Assembly (NCBI RefSeq): GCF_000204055.1
Contig: NW_006768792.1
Coordinates: 855,676-919,675, forward strand
Reading direction: 5' to 3'
Length of the DNA: 64,000 nt
From: Melampsora larici-populina 98AG31
Taxonomy: Eukaryota > Basidiomycota > Pucciniomycetes > Pucciniales > Melampsoraceae
The position numbers were made by a program, and so were the translations under genes. Position 1 is the stretch's first letter. The number at the start of each line of letters is the position of its first letter. The notes beneath the pieces are model-generated. The model was not told where the DNA came from. It searched no databases and saw only the letters and a list, made by a program, of their open reading frames with translations. Of the stretch, positions 20,563 through 32,141 are shown piece after piece.

Positions 20563-23500
20563 ATGGAAGAAAATCTAGGATTCGTCTCAATCCCAGCTGA
20601 AGACCTACGCCTTATCCGAGCTCAGCTTGAGCAAGTCAACATCGATACTCAAACCAACGCTCAAAACCATGCTCGCGAGATTGCCAAACTTCGCAATCAA
20701 CACCACCTAATTTACCAACAACAGTCTAATCAGATCCACCAATTAGAAGCCAACCAGCATCAACACACCAATCGTGCTAGTGACCCGAATAAACCTGATC
20801 CCTTTCGAGCCGAACCCAGAAAGTTTGGCGGTCCTGGCGATAACGCGAATTTATGGATCTCGGAATTGGAGTCCAATTTTAAGATGCATAAGTACCCAGA
20901 GTCCGCCTGGGGAGAAATGTTGGGTTCTTATTTAGATGAAGAAACTCACATGTTCTGGCATGGCATCCGAACTAAGCAAGGTGGAACCATTACCGATTAC
21001 CAAGACTTCAAAACTCAATTCCTCGAACACTACAACTTCGACCTCATGGTTGAAGAAAATTTAGAGAAACTGAAAGTTTGTTACTTCAAGCAAAATGATC
21101 TCCATGATTACATCTTAAGGTTCCGCAAGATCATGGCTCACATGCCAGATGACGAAATGAACTTCAAACAACGCAAGTTCTTTTTCCTCGACAAGCTCCC
21201 CGAATTCTACCGAGACAAAATCAACAACAGAGAAGAATTACGGAAGAAGCAAGATATGGAACTTGTCTATGCCGCTGCAAGAGAAGCAGAGCGAAGCGCG
21301 AAAATCAATCATCGCGGCTACAAGAACTGGGACACGAAGTCTCCCTCGACCTCAAAAAATCATGAGAAGAAACCCCAGTTCAACCCTTCCCATCGGCACA
21401 ACCACCACTACCGTCCTTCAACTAGCTTCGGTAAACCTCACGCCGTTACAAACGGCTCTGGCCCGATGGATCTAGACTTGGCCGATCTCGCCAATGTCGA
21501 GTGTTACTCCTGTCACGGTAAAGGACATCGCGCTAACGCGTGTCCCCGCAACAAAAACAAGTCGTCTAACTCTCATAAACAACGACCCAACTTCTCAGGA
21601 GATAGACGCAAGCCAAACTTATTATTGATCAATCATGATCCTACTCTCCCTATTCAATCAACTTCTAATTCTCTTGATTCATTCATTCCACCCTTTCAAG
21701 ATTTTGAATTACAAGAACAGGCTGAATTCACCACTCCTTTCTTTGATTCTGAAGGACGAATGCTCGGCGCTTCCAGAGAATCTTCAGAGAGTCTTGACGG
21801 ACCCACTGAAGACGGTCGCGAATCCTTAGCCGACTACCAGAAGCCCTACTTGGAGAAACTCGAAAACTTAGACTCCAAGGCCCTGTTGGAAATGCAAGAA
21901 GCTCGTGAAGCAGTCGCCAAGTTAATGGAGGATGAAGTCAAGAGTGGATTTCGGTGCTGTAAGTCCTGCAAAGCCTATGGAAATGAAGATAGCCCTCCTA
22001 CCGTATCTAAAGGCATCGATTATTTCTCTTTAGATGGACTTCGCATCGATCAAACCGATCTCAAAAGATCTCTTTCAACTACTGAAGAAAACGAGTCTGA
22101 GATCTTACCCGCTCACGATCCAGAAGGAAAAAACGATCTCTATTATTCCAACCTCGAAGACCTCATCAACAAGGACACTAGTATGAAGAGGTTCAAATTG
22201 GATTGTTCCCTCATTGACGGATATCAATACACTAGAGCCCCCTTTAATTCTCCCGTCGCTGAAATTGATCGCCTAGATTTAGCTGAAAAAGAGTTGGAGT
22301 GTGTAGAAGGATGGAACCATATCCTCAGTTCCACCTACACTAGCCAAGCCGAATACGACGACTTCGACTCAGTTTGCACACCCGACGAGGAAGATTCAAG
22401 TGTCAAAGCCGTCGAGCACCCTTCCGACATCGAATTTGAAATCACCTCTGATATGACTGATTATGAAGATCTCAAGGCTCGCGCTGTTGACAATCCTCCG
22501 GAACCACTTGACTTAAGTACAGTAGAACTCGCTGCCCAGCAAGGCCCAGGTAAAACTTCCCTTCCAATTTACCCTTGCCAATGGCGTGACATGCCCTTGG
22601 ACGCAATTATGGATACTGGAGCAGCTGGAAATTATATTTCCTTGGAGAAAGTCAAGACTATGTTGAAATTAAACCCGAGAAAAATTAAGATTGATAAAGT
22701 TTCTACTCAAGGTGTTCGACTAGCAAACGGAGCTCAAGAAAAATGTTCAGAAACTGCCACCTTTCAAGCAGAAATTTATCATAAGGATACTTCAGAAACT
22801 TTTAATTTTACGATCTCAGCTTATATTCTTCCTTTACCCAATATCTCGCTGATCTTAGGTCTCCCTTGGCACCGAGAACACAAGCCAGCCATTGATTACG
22901 ACACTGGCACTTACACAGTCAAGAAACACTCAGGTACCTTCGACATTCAACCTAAAGACTGTGAACCAAAGCTATTCACTATTGACAACAACAACTTTGG
23001 TCAAGGTTTAGAACGAGAAGCAAAAGTGATTGCTCCCGACTGTTTTTCAGATGAATTAATTATCAAAGATCGTAAGCATAAACATTACATTGATACTGGA
23101 GATAGTAAACCTATTAAAACTCACGGTCGCCCTCATACTCCAGCAGAACATGAAATTATCAATCAATTCATTAAAGAAGGATTAGAACAAGGCATCATTG
23201 AACGCACAGACTCACCCTGGAGTTCACCCTTATTGCTCGTAAAAAAACAAGATGGATCAACAAGAGTCTGTGTTGACTATCGAGCACTCAACAAGGTAAC
23301 AAGAAAGAATGCCTACCCACTCCCTCGTATCGACGACGCTTATCAATTCTTATCTGGTTCTAACGTCTTCTCAACTATTGATTTGAAATCCGGATTTTGG
23401 CAGATTCCCATGGCCCCGGAAGACAAGGAAAAAACAGGTTTTACCTGTCGACAAGGACACTTTCAATGGAAAGTAATGCCTTTTGGATTATGTAATGCTC

Positions 23501-24807
23501 CCGCTACTTTCCAAGAAATGATGAACGGTGTTCTAAAAGAAGTTATTGACAAATTTGTGCTGGTTTATTTAGATGACATCATTGTTTACTCAAAAAATAA
23601 AGAAGAACATATCGAGCATATCAAAACTGTCTTTGAAATTCTCCAAAGAGAAGGATTAGTTGTGTCCGTGAGGAAGTGTCAATGGGGAAAACCTTCCTTA
23701 CTATTCCTTGGACACATTGTTGATGGTAATGGCATCAGAACTAATCCTGACAAAATCGCTAAAATTGTTGAGTGGCCGATTCCCTCTAATATCTCTCAAG
23801 TGCGAGGATTTCTTAATCTATGTACTTACTATAAACGCTTCATTCTCAAGTTTTCAACCATCGCCTCTCCTTTGTACAAACTCACCGAAGGATCACCCAA
23901 ACCAGGAACGGCAATTAAGTGGGGGAAGGAAGAGAACTCATCATTCGAAAAACTTAAAGAAGCGTTATCAAAAACAGTTCCATTACAACACCCAACCCCG
24001 TTTCACCCCTTCGTACTAGACACTGACGCATCTGGAACTAATATCGGCGCAGTGCTACAACAAGACTCAAGTTTTGAAATTCCTAAGGTAGGTAACTTCG
24101 ACTATAATAATTATCAAAAACAACTTAAAAACAATAATCTTCGTCCTATTGCCTTTGAATCACGCAAGTTATCGAAAATCAAACATGTGCGAACATCACC
24201 CTATCACCCACAAGCTAATGGCTTGATTGAAAGATTCCACGGTACCCTCATGAACAGCGTCCGTAAGTGTTGTAGTCCCTATAACCAAGATCGATGGGAT
24301 GACTACTTAAACTCTTGTCTCTTCGCTTATCGCGCTTCTTATTCTCACTCAATGAAAGCCTCCCCTTACTTCATGGCTTATGGAGAAGAAGCCCGCCTAC
24401 AATCAGAAGCTGTAAGTCGCACATTTGATAGTTCTTTAGAGAACCTCGAACTGATCCACAGACAACGAAACATCACAGTTCACAAACTCAGAAATAAACG
24501 AGAAGACCTCATTAAGCTTCTCAATGATAGAGCTGGAGAACGATACGCTCAAACAGAAGAATCTTACACAGAACGTAATCTCAGACCAGGTGATCGAGTC
24601 CTCCGATGTTTTGAAGGAAGACCCTCCAAACTCCATCCCAAATGGGATGGACCATTTATTATCCGAGATGCATTCCCAAATGGTACGTTTGAATTAATGA
24701 CCTCAAACGGCCATGTCCTACAGGCTAAAACTAATGGTTCCCGACTAAAAAAATTCAAAGGCACAACGGATGACTTCTATTTCGCATCTCAACGATTACA
24801 CGATTGA
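20563..24807 (+). CDS. Ty3 element 2 Gag-Pol fusion with internal deletion
   Basis: 1414 residues from ATG 20563. N-terminal coiled coil, gag capsid, CCHC knuckle near residue 314 (CYSCHGKGHRANAC), acidic linker, aspartic protease with DTGA at about 684, then RT with FSTIDLKSGFWQ and YLDD at about 1002. RNase H starts (VLDTDASGTNIGAVLQQ), but near 24177 the sequence jumps from the RNase H FESRKLSK segment directly to the end of the integrase core (RTSPYHPQANGLIERFHG). Most of RNase H, the integrase zinc domain and the first two catalytic Asp are missing, yet the frame is kept. The C-terminal GPF-type module is present and there is no chromodomain. Gag and pol share one frame with no stop between them. 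Confidence 0.93.
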   Translation: MEENLGFVSIPAEDLRLIRAQLEQVNIDTQTNAQNHAREIAKLRNQHHLIYQQQSNQIHQLEANQHQHTNRASDPNKPDPFRAEPRKFGGPGDNANLWISELESNFKMHKYPESAWGEMLGSYLDEETHMFWHGIRTKQGGTITDYQDFKTQFLEHYNFDLMVEENLEKLKVCYFKQNDLHDYILRFRKIMAHMPDDEMNFKQRKFFFLDKLPEFYRDKINNREELRKKQDMELVYAAAREAERSAKINHRGYKNWDTKSPSTSKNHEKKPQFNPSHRHNHHYRPSTSFGKPHAVTNGSGPMDLDLADLANVECYSCHGKGHRANACPRNKNKSSNSHKQRPNFSGDRRKPNLLLINHDPTLPIQSTSNSLDSFIPPFQDFELQEQAEFTTPFFDSEGRMLGASRESSESLDGPTEDGRESLADYQKPYLEKLENLDSKALLEMQEAREAVAKLMEDEVKSGFRCCKSCKAYGNEDSPPTVSKGIDYFSLDGLRIDQTDLKRSLSTTEENESEILPAHDPEGKNDLYYSNLEDLINKDTSMKRFKLDCSLIDGYQYTRAPFNSPVAEIDRLDLAEKELECVEGWNHILSSTYTSQAEYDDFDSVCTPDEEDSSVKAVEHPSDIEFEITSDMTDYEDLKARAVDNPPEPLDLSTVELAAQQGPGKTSLPIYPCQWRDMPLDAIMDTGAAGNYISLEKVKTMLKLNPRKIKIDKVSTQGVRLANGAQEKCSETATFQAEIYHKDTSETFNFTISAYILPLPNISLILGLPWHREHKPAIDYDTGTYTVKKHSGTFDIQPKDCEPKLFTIDNNNFGQGLEREAKVIAPDCFSDELIIKDRKHKHYIDTGDSKPIKTHGRPHTPAEHEIINQFIKEGLEQGIIERTDSPWSSPLLLVKKQDGSTRVCVDYRALNKVTRKNAYPLPRIDDAYQFLSGSNVFSTIDLKSGFWQIPMAPEDKEKTGFTCRQGHFQWKVMPFGLCNAPATFQEMMNGVLKEVIDKFVLVYLDDIIVYSKNKEEHIEHIKTVFEILQREGLVVSVRKCQWGKPSLLFLGHIVDGNGIRTNPDKIAKIVEWPIPSNISQVRGFLNLCTYYKRFILKFSTIASPLYKLTEGSPKPGTAIKWGKEENSSFEKLKEALSKTVPLQHPTPFHPFVLDTDASGTNIGAVLQQDSSFEIPKVGNFDYNNYQKQLKNNNLRPIAFESRKLSKIKHVRTSPYHPQANGLIERFHGTLMNSVRKCCSPYNQDRWDDYLNSCLFAYRASYSHSMKASPYFMAYGEEARLQSEAVSRTFDSSLENLELIHRQRNITVHKLRNKREDLIKLLNDRAGERYAQTEESYTERNLRPGDRVLRCFEGRPSKLHPKWDGPFIIRDAFPNGTFELMTSNGHVLQAKTNGSRLKKFKGTTDDFYFASQRLHD

Positions 24808-24994
24808 GACCAGCGAGCTAGAAGACGATCTTGTTAAATACATCGACCTATCCAGCAGCCTGTTCAACATCATCAACGAAGATGTCGCACCAGAAATCCT
24901 TGATAAATTGTTTGCCAAACTCCAATCATTAAAATATCTTATTTTGAAAGAAAAAGGCAGACGATACCAACTCAAAGGAAAGGCAAAATGGTAA
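24770..24994 (+). CDS. Small ORF overlapping the 3' end of Ty3 element 2 pol
   Basis: ATG 24770 lies inside the end of pol in another frame (38-bp overlap) and opens 74 codons, acidic then basic at the end. It fills the space before the polypurine tract AGAGGGG near 25017 and the right LTR. No family recognised. It could be an accessory ORF or a frame-shifted remnant of a longer Pol C-terminus. Confidence 0.35.
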   Translation: MTSISHLNDYTIETSELEDDLVKYIDLSSSLFNIINEDVAPEILDKLFAKLQSLKYLILKEKGRRYQLKGKAKW

Positions 24995-25027
24995 ACTAGG
25001 AAGTTTACGGTCTTACAGAGGGGATGA

Positions 25028-25417
25028 TGTGATTCCCAATTTCTCTCTTTGTCCGCCTAATTCCTTTGTTTCTCTCTAGACGCGCTTTTCAGTGCTTTTC
25101 ACTTTTCTATTTCTTTTCTTCTTTTGTTTCTTTTCTATGTTGCTTTTCTAAAAAGACGGATCTTGCATAGATCTGTCCCGATCATCATTGTTACCAATTG
25201 TAGCCCGGATCCAGTTGTACCGGATCCGGCCATTCCTACTGATCGTAGTCATCCATTCCAAGGCTATCCCTTGCCTCATATTGTACTACATCTATTTCCT
25301 TATTCGTATCTTACTTGTAGACACTCGCGTATATAAACTGCTCGCATCTCTCAAGGCAATGGATTCCTCAAGTCACTTCCTGCTCATTCTCGCCCCAAAG
25401 ATTGTGAGTAGATCACA
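25028..25417 (+). repeat. 3' LTR of Ty3 element 2
   Basis: 390 bp, one CpG-to-TpG difference from the left LTR. Confidence 0.95.
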
Positions 25418-25428
25418 CAGGGCAGCGA

Positions 25429-25822
25429 TGTAATTCCCTATTTCGACATTTCCCTTTGTTCTCATTGTATGCGCTTTCGATACGCTCGACGCGCTTTTCC
25501 AATGCTTTCACTACTTTTCATTTCTATTGTTTCAACAATGTTTTCCTTAATCGAAACGGATCTCACCCAGATCCGTCCCGATCAGTTGCCTATCATACTT
25601 GTAGACCGAATCCTTCAGTACCGGATTCGGCCACCTCCACTCTGTAAAGAACGCTTGTATCTCGACAAATCCCTGTCGACTCACGTTGTACCACCCATTT
25701 CCTTATTTGTACATTATAGAGAGATGGTGGACTATATAAAGCCCACCTCTCTCCCCTTTGGAACCAATCCTCAAGTTACTTCTCCTGCACTTCTTACCGT
25801 ACCAAGTTGTGAAGGAATCACA
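25429..25822 (+). repeat. Solo LTR of a related Ty3 family
   Basis: 394 bp from TGTAATTCCC to GGAATCACA, diverged but collinear with the element 2 LTR: CGCGCTTTTC block, ACGGATC...GATCCGTCCCGATCA, TACCGGATTCGGCC, TATATAAA and CCTCAAGT in the same order. GCGA flanks both sides (AGCGA if the terminal A is shared). No internal sequence, so it is a solo LTR left by recombination. Element 2 inserted 11 bp from its left edge. Confidence 0.8.
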
Positions 25823-26379
25823 GCGAGTAGAAAGCTGCCATTGCAAGTTATCATTGGGTCAATAACTCCTTATCAACTAATTTTACCAATTTTATTTCTA
25901 ACTTCTGAAGGTTGTGTTGTAAAGAACTTGCAAAAACAATTGCTACCAAAGATCATCACACATACCCTCTTTCTGATCATTGACTCACGGGTAATAAAAT
26001 AAAAACCTGATTTAGAAAACTTGAATCAAAATCTACTTGAAATACAATTTCTCATTTTGATCAACTGGATTCAAATGATAAGAAAAAGAAATAAAGTTGA
26101 AGATTTCGAAACCTTTTCAAACAAACCAATTCGTATTCTCGTTTGATTACAGAGTAGTTCATTTTTTTTCAAAAAATTGTAAAACCACAACTTATACTTT
26201 TTTTCTTTGAATTTCTCCGGACGTGCTCATAACAATACATATGCGCACAAATTTTTAAATGGGTAAAAAGAAATCCCATTGCAAAAAACCGCACAATCAT
26301 TCCCCATAACCTTTGTATCCTGATCTCTCTAACTTCACTGAAGCTAAAAATTGATCTCATTAAACAATCGATTTGAACT
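25823..26379. other. No gene seen
   Basis: AT-rich interval between the solo LTR and the Acinus-like gene, probably containing that gene's 3' untranslated region. Confidence 0.5.
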
Positions 26380-28965
26380 TCATTTATCCGGACTAGAAAT
26401 TCCAGGAGACCAAAACAAACAAGGTTCAGTTTTAGTTTTCCTAAACCATTTCTCAGGTCCACCTTTTGGATTATCATCAACTTTAGCCGGAATGAAAACT
26501 TCTTCAACTTTAGAAGATCTTCTATTAGATCCATCAATTGATAAATTTAATTTTCCATCATTCATTCGATTCATTGAAGTCTTTGATGATGATGATAACA
26601 AATCATTCTTAATTGAAGAAAGCATCATTTGATCTGGTTTCCTAATTCCATTAATAGTCGTACCGGCTTTTAATGTATATTTCCATATAGGTTCAGTAGT
26701 CGTAGGTCGAATACAATATAATTCGAATCGAATCTTTCGATTCATTTTAGATGTTTCAGTTTCTTCTTCATTTATTAATCGTTCAGTTTCTTCTACCGGA
26801 AGATAAATGATCGTTAAAAGCTTTCCAGTTGATGGTGGCCAAATTTCAGTTTGATGTAATTTAGAGTAAGCAGCAGTTGCAGAAGATAATTTAGAAAACT
26901 GTAAACCAAACAAAGTATTGTTAGTGATCAATCTCAATTTTCGAAAAGACAAGGTAGGGGTGATTCCTCAAGGATGATCACATACTGTAACATAAGCATG
27001 ACTTCGAATTGAATCGATCCAAAACCGTTCAAGCTCTCCAAATTCTGACAACATATTCTTGATCTGTGGAACTGTCAGTGGTCTGACAAGATTAGCGATA
27101 TAAAGAGATCTGTTAGGGGGTGGATGTGGGTCTGTTGGTTTTGCTTGTGATAATGTCGATGTTGCGATTTTTTCATGAGATGTAGATGATGCAGGAGGTA
27201 TCGTTAGATCGATCGAAGGATGAGGTTTTGCCTCTGAGCGATCACTGAGAGTGCGCTTCACTTCTGTTATTCCAGCAGATTTGTCAATGTTATCATCTGA
27301 TTTGGTCTGAATTGAAGGTATAACAGTCGTTACATTTGATTCTAACGCTTCCTTGGCCTCTACATGTGATGGGATCGTTTTTGTATCCGAAGCAGGTGAG
27401 ACTGATTGGATCGGTGTTTCTGCGGGGATTTGCGAAGATGCTTTTGGTTCTAGACCGTTGCCAGTAGCTGGGCCGATCGATGGTAACATATCACCTTTGT
27501 CTGTCTCCATTCCAGATACATCTTTTTGATCAGGTGCAGACACTGATGTCATGATAGGAATTTGTGATACAACATCTGATGAAATCGATTTTGCGCCCGG
27601 GACAGGTGAGACTGATTGGACGATAGTTTGTTCAGGGATCTCAGACAATGCTTTTGCTTCCAGGCCATTGCTAGTAGCCGGGTGAACTGGTGATATATTG
27701 CGTTCATCTGTTTCCTGTACAGACAAATCTTTTTGATTGGAGGGAGAAGCTGATGCCATGATATGAGTTTCTGATACTACATGTGTTGAAGTCGCCGTTA
27801 TGTCCGGAACAGGTGTGACTGATTGTACAGGTGGTTGTCCAAGGACTTCAGGCAAGCCTTTTGTTTCCAGCTCATTGCCAGTAGCCCGGTCGATTGCTGA
27901 TGATATTTTGAGTTTGTCTGTATCCAGTACAGATGTATCTTTTTGATCTGGTATGGAAACTGATGATATGATAAGAGTTTCTGATACCTGCTGATCTTTT
28001 ATGTCAAGAGAGACTGTGCCACTATCTGGTTTGTCTGTATGAAGACTTGAAGTAGGTGTAATGGTGGTTGTATCCTTGGTTAAATTTTCTGGAACAAGAT
28101 TAGATGATTCTGAAGCAGCTACATTTGTTTTATGGCCAATAGACTCATTTGATCTGGAAAGGTTCACAGGAGTCGAGTCTAAGGTTTCAATAGTCACATC
28201 TTGAATCGTGGTATGAAGTGCCGGGAGTGGTAGACTGAGATCGTCATCAACTTTCTCGGCTGTTTTGATGGGGTCATCACGAGTGGGTGGCTTCAGATTC
28301 GATGTCAGATTGAGATCATGAGTGTTTGTAGAAGAGGATGGGACCTCTTGAGTCGGCTTGTGAGACGCCGGAGAGTCAGATGAACCTGTTGTAACAAATT
28401 CATCCACGCTTGTGAGCACGGGCTGAGCATCGATTGGTATAGGCAGCTTCACGGGTTCATCTGAGGTCATAACAGGATGATCGCCTGGTTCGATCACTGG
28501 ATTGATATCGTTGACATGAAAAGATGGATTAGGATCATTGACTGATGATGTCGAGCCTTCGATGATATTTGAATCAATTTGAATATTTTGATCGATTGTA
28601 TTATGATTATTTGTATCTCGTTCTGGAATCATTGAGGAAGAAAGACGAGGTGATTTCGAAGGTAATTGAGTGATTTCTGTCCCACTGTCAGGAATATCTT
28701 TTCGTTTGAGACTTTTGGCTGAAGGTGAAGTAGATGTAGGCTTCGTTTCTGATATAATTTGAGATGATATGGTTTTCACGGGTTGTGATAATGGGATTGA
28801 CTGTTGTTCAGGCTGAGTAGGTTCTGAATTGATCGATGTCTCTGAGTCGATCGCATCTTGAAGTCGTTGAGCGAGGACAGCTTTTAAACCAGTGATAGGA
28901 AGGTTGCGTGCTGATAGTTCTGATTTGAGTTCAGTAACTTTTAATTTGGATACTATGATGACCAT
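26380..28965 (-). CDS. Acinus-like SAP/RRM/RSB-motif protein
   Basis: Exons 28965-26986 and 26898-26380 with an 87-bp intron (26985-26899, GTATGTG...CTAAC...TTTACAG); 832 residues. The N-terminal SAP domain (LKVTELKSELSARNLPITG, then VLAQRL) binds DNA. A long Ser/Thr/Pro-rich region follows. A C-terminal RRM-like domain starts at RSLYIANLVRPLT and crosses the intron at SHAYVT. The end carries an RSB-like motif (GPEKWFRKTKTEPCLFWSP), which in Acinus binds the RNPS1-SAP18 pair of the ASAP complex. The expected role is nuclear, in exon-junction/splicing-linked mRNA processing. The domain order matches metazoan Acinus; the linker is not conserved. ATG at 28965 directly precedes the SAP domain. 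Confidence 0.85.
27360..27990 (-). repeat. Three tandem ~70-residue repeats inside the Acinus-like gene
   Basis: Coding units of about 70, 69 and 67 codons start at SETLIISSVSIPDQKD, SETHIMASASPSNQKD and SQIPIMTSVSAPDQKD. Each contains a later ATGNxLExK-like and QSVxPxxD core. They are diverged, so the duplication is old; they lie in the presumed disordered linker. Confidence 0.75.
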
Positions 28966-29697
28966 GATGATGATGATGATGAAGTTAGATTAAAGAAAAG
29001 GTTGAAGTTGATGGGAGAAGTTTCAAGTTGAAGTGCTCATGGATGCTCTCCCTTCATCAAATCTCAAATACCCGGTCCCCAGCCTATGTAACACAACTCG
29101 GGCCTTGTTACACCACACCAATAACGTGAATGTGGTTTTTCTGCAAGACGATTTTCCTGCCTAGGTAGAGCAGCTTTGTCTCATGAGAAATATTTATCTG
29201 CCGAGAGCATACTCCAAGTAGGATCCAGATAGTGAAAAAGCATAATACAAGGTATCAAAATGGATTGGTAATCATCATCACTTCTCATCCTGAAAAGTTG
29301 TTCATGGCAGATTTCAAAATTGCAAATCTCTAGACAAATTTCTATGTACCTACATAACCTCTAAATCAAAACAAAGTTCCTCCCCGATCGGTAAGGGTGA
29401 GGGTCTCGCGTGTGGTGGGACTTGTGTTTAAGCTAGATAGAACATAGTCCCAAGCTGTCGAGACCTCCATAAAAGTTACGACATGATCAAGTCGAACAGT
29501 AACCAAAAACTGTCTGACAAAGATTGTAATAGTTTCTTTTTTGAGGTGCACCGTTCATCAGATCTGAATGACAAGAGGGGTCACATTCGAAATTCGCGAT
29601 CAAACACAAAAACAGTTGTATGATAATTTTTGAATATAACTTTGAAGATACAAATGAAACTCCTTCCGTTCAAATAGACTGAATACCCAACCTTTTA

Positions 29698-31983
29698 TCA
29701 AAATCGGTTCTTGCCCTTGGGCTTACCCGTACCCTTAATCGGGAAACCAATCTTCGGCTTGTTAGGCATCTCTACACTGTTTTGTTGACTCATTGGAGAA
29801 CTATTGATCCCTGGGGTCGCATGCTTCGGTCGAGATTGTATTCCATCTGACAAATGATGTCCAACACTCTCAATTTTTGGTAATGTTGCTCCAAAGACAA
29901 TCATCTCCCCGAGCTTTACATAGGCTTTCAAGTACCCCTGAAGCCCAAGAATGGCGGTTGTCAGTTATTAGACATCAGCTGATTATAGGATCATAAGGCT
30001 TACTTGGTCAATCAGGCTACAAGCCATACATTCAATATCCTGTTCATCAATTGTTTCTTCCATAAAAACCCTCCTGGCAACCTCTACACAGCTGGTCAGG
30101 CTGAGCCTCATTCCTCGCTTTCCATGCTGAAGTCCAGCGCTATTCAAAAACACACACATACGCAAACAGTCAATTCCGTCTTCCTATCTACCTAACAGGA
30201 AAGTTCAATAGTAAAATGAACTTACGCAATCACAAAGAAGTTTCGCCAACATATCACCTCCAACTTTTCTCTCATCAAGAGATAAATTCCTTTTGAGCGG
30301 AACCATTCCATATTTTTATCCAATGCATCAGCTAACATTGGCCAATCGCCCGTCTTGTAAATCACAAACGATAGTCAATTAGATAATGCATCACGGGAGT
30401 TTGTGTTGAAATGTGCTCAAGTCACTGACCCGCACTGCCTGAACCACTGGTCCAAGTGAATCTTGAAGCGAGAAGTGGTTTAGAAGCCCTTGAGCAGGTA
30501 GGATTCCCAAGGGTAAAGAAGCTGCTATGAGATAGATCAAAATCAATCTAGAAGACACAAACATAGTACGGTTCATATGGATCAAGATTTCATTAACGGT
30601 GTTTCTATTACCGGGAGTGAGCTATTAATGGCTACAAAGGGACAAGGGCATGACATACCTACGATTCTTCCAACTCTTGCTCAAACATAGGTCAAATGCG
30701 GTTTGTAGTGAATTCCGAGCCTAAGGGGTCATCCCGCCACTTTTCAGTCCCAAGCTGTGCTACGTTATTATCGAGAGAGAGAGATATACAAACCTGATGG
30801 AGCCTTCGTTGATACAGAGATAGACGACCAAGATAGTAGTAAAACGTGACGAGTTCAGATTTGGGATAATGTGTCTCGAGTTGATGAATTACATTTGAGG
30901 TATTCTTGATGACTGTGTCACACAACCTCATATTGTTCAACTACCGGGAGTAAGAAAGGAGTCATTGGGAAACCTGATTAGCAATAGTAAGGATTGCTCT
31001 TTTGGCTTCCGAAAAAACACATAAAGTAAAGACTGACAAAGAAATAGATCTTGAATAGGCCATTAGCAAGACTGAACGCTGCCCTTCGTTTGCTAGGTTC
31101 GTCGACAGATCTACAATCCGATCAGAATCAAAGTCAGATGAAATGATAATTCCAGTGACAAGAAGAATCTGAATCCGAAAGGCCGAAGTCCGGATTACCT
31201 ATCGATGCAAGAAATTCCAAGTGTGGTAGTCATTTGACGAGCAGCTTCGCTAGCTTTTTCGTTTTTGTTGGACTGCCTTGACTTGTCTGCCTATTCAGTA
31301 AGATCATATCAGAATGCTAAATATAAGGAAAAGACAAGTGGAGTAGACAACATGACGCGTGTATAGCCAAGGAAAACAAACTTACTGTGATGGCAAGATG
31401 AACTAAGGCATGAGAAAGGTGTTGGATGGATGATGTGAAGAACACAGCATCCGATCGACGGAAAATATTGGAGGCAGGGCTATATGAAGCAAAGAACAGG
31501 AATCAACGGGACAGCAAGGATGATAATGGTGATTAGAGACTAACTTATAAACATTAAGGAGCAATTCAAAATTGAGATCATGTTGATTAGGACCATTGGG
31601 CGATTCCTTTCCATTGACGAGCTCGACATTGGCTACGTAATCCAGATAATTTTTCAGAAAGTCAAATAATGTACGATCTGATCCTAATTGTCTCTCAATG
31701 ATAGTTTCCCTTTGTTCCGAGGTTCGACTCTGCGAGATACAAATGAAGGGCGATAAAGTCAAATGATGAGCTAGGGGATTTTTGATTGATTACGCGGATT
31801 TTGAGCTCAAGAGAGACTTGGTCAAGAGGGGGACAGACCAGGAGCGCGTACTGAGAGAAGTGGTTTGAGTGATCGAAGAAGGTTTTGGTCAAGTGGTCTA
31901 ATCAGTTCGCCAATTGATGTTTGCTGTTGAAGAAGCGATTGGACAAAACGATAGATGAGTTGATCGATCGATTCGTTAGCCAT
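29698..31983 (-). CDS. PCI-domain protein of the PCID2/CSN12 (Thp1/Thp3) family
   Basis: About eleven exons with short GT-AG introns. Exons I could place: 31983-31852, 31729-31545, 31479-31386, 31290-31199, 31110-31038, 30940-30794 and 30720-30659, then three more and a last exon ending TGA 29698-29700. Phases are consistent across all placed joins. Helical repeats lead into the family segments SLANGLFKIYFF, KSELVTFYYYLGRLSLY and RLILIYLIAASLPLGILPAQ, then a winged-helix PCI module (EKLEVICWRNFF). Members act in TREX-2-linked mRNA export or CSN12-type complexes in the nucleus. The basic C-terminal tail (KGTGKPKGKNRF) is lineage specific. I cannot separate the PCID2 and CSN12 branches by eye. 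Confidence 0.8.
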
Positions 31984-32141
31984 CCCGATAGATTCCCGAT
32001 AGTTCTTGGATCAGTTTTGATATCCTGATGAATAGAATGATGATGGTAATGAGAATGATGAGTTCAGTTTCAAGTCGTGGAACACTTTGGAATTGGTCAA
32101 CTAGAGGAAATCAGAGAAAACCTCTCGAGTTGCTAGCTTAA

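Larger units (their letters stand above)
18911..25417 (+). mobile_element. Ty3 element 2, young but deleted in pol
   Basis: Left LTR 18911-19300 and right LTR 25028-25417 are 390 bp each and differ at one base (C19057/T25174, a CpG transition). The termini TGTGAT...ATCACA are inverted. CAGG flanks both ends; counting the shared A, the duplication is ACAGG. The single long ORF fuses gag, protease and RT, with RNase H and the first half of integrase deleted in frame. A 763-bp CACTA-type MITE lies in the leader. The near-identical LTRs imply recent insertion, so the copy was probably mobilised in trans. Confidence 0.93.
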
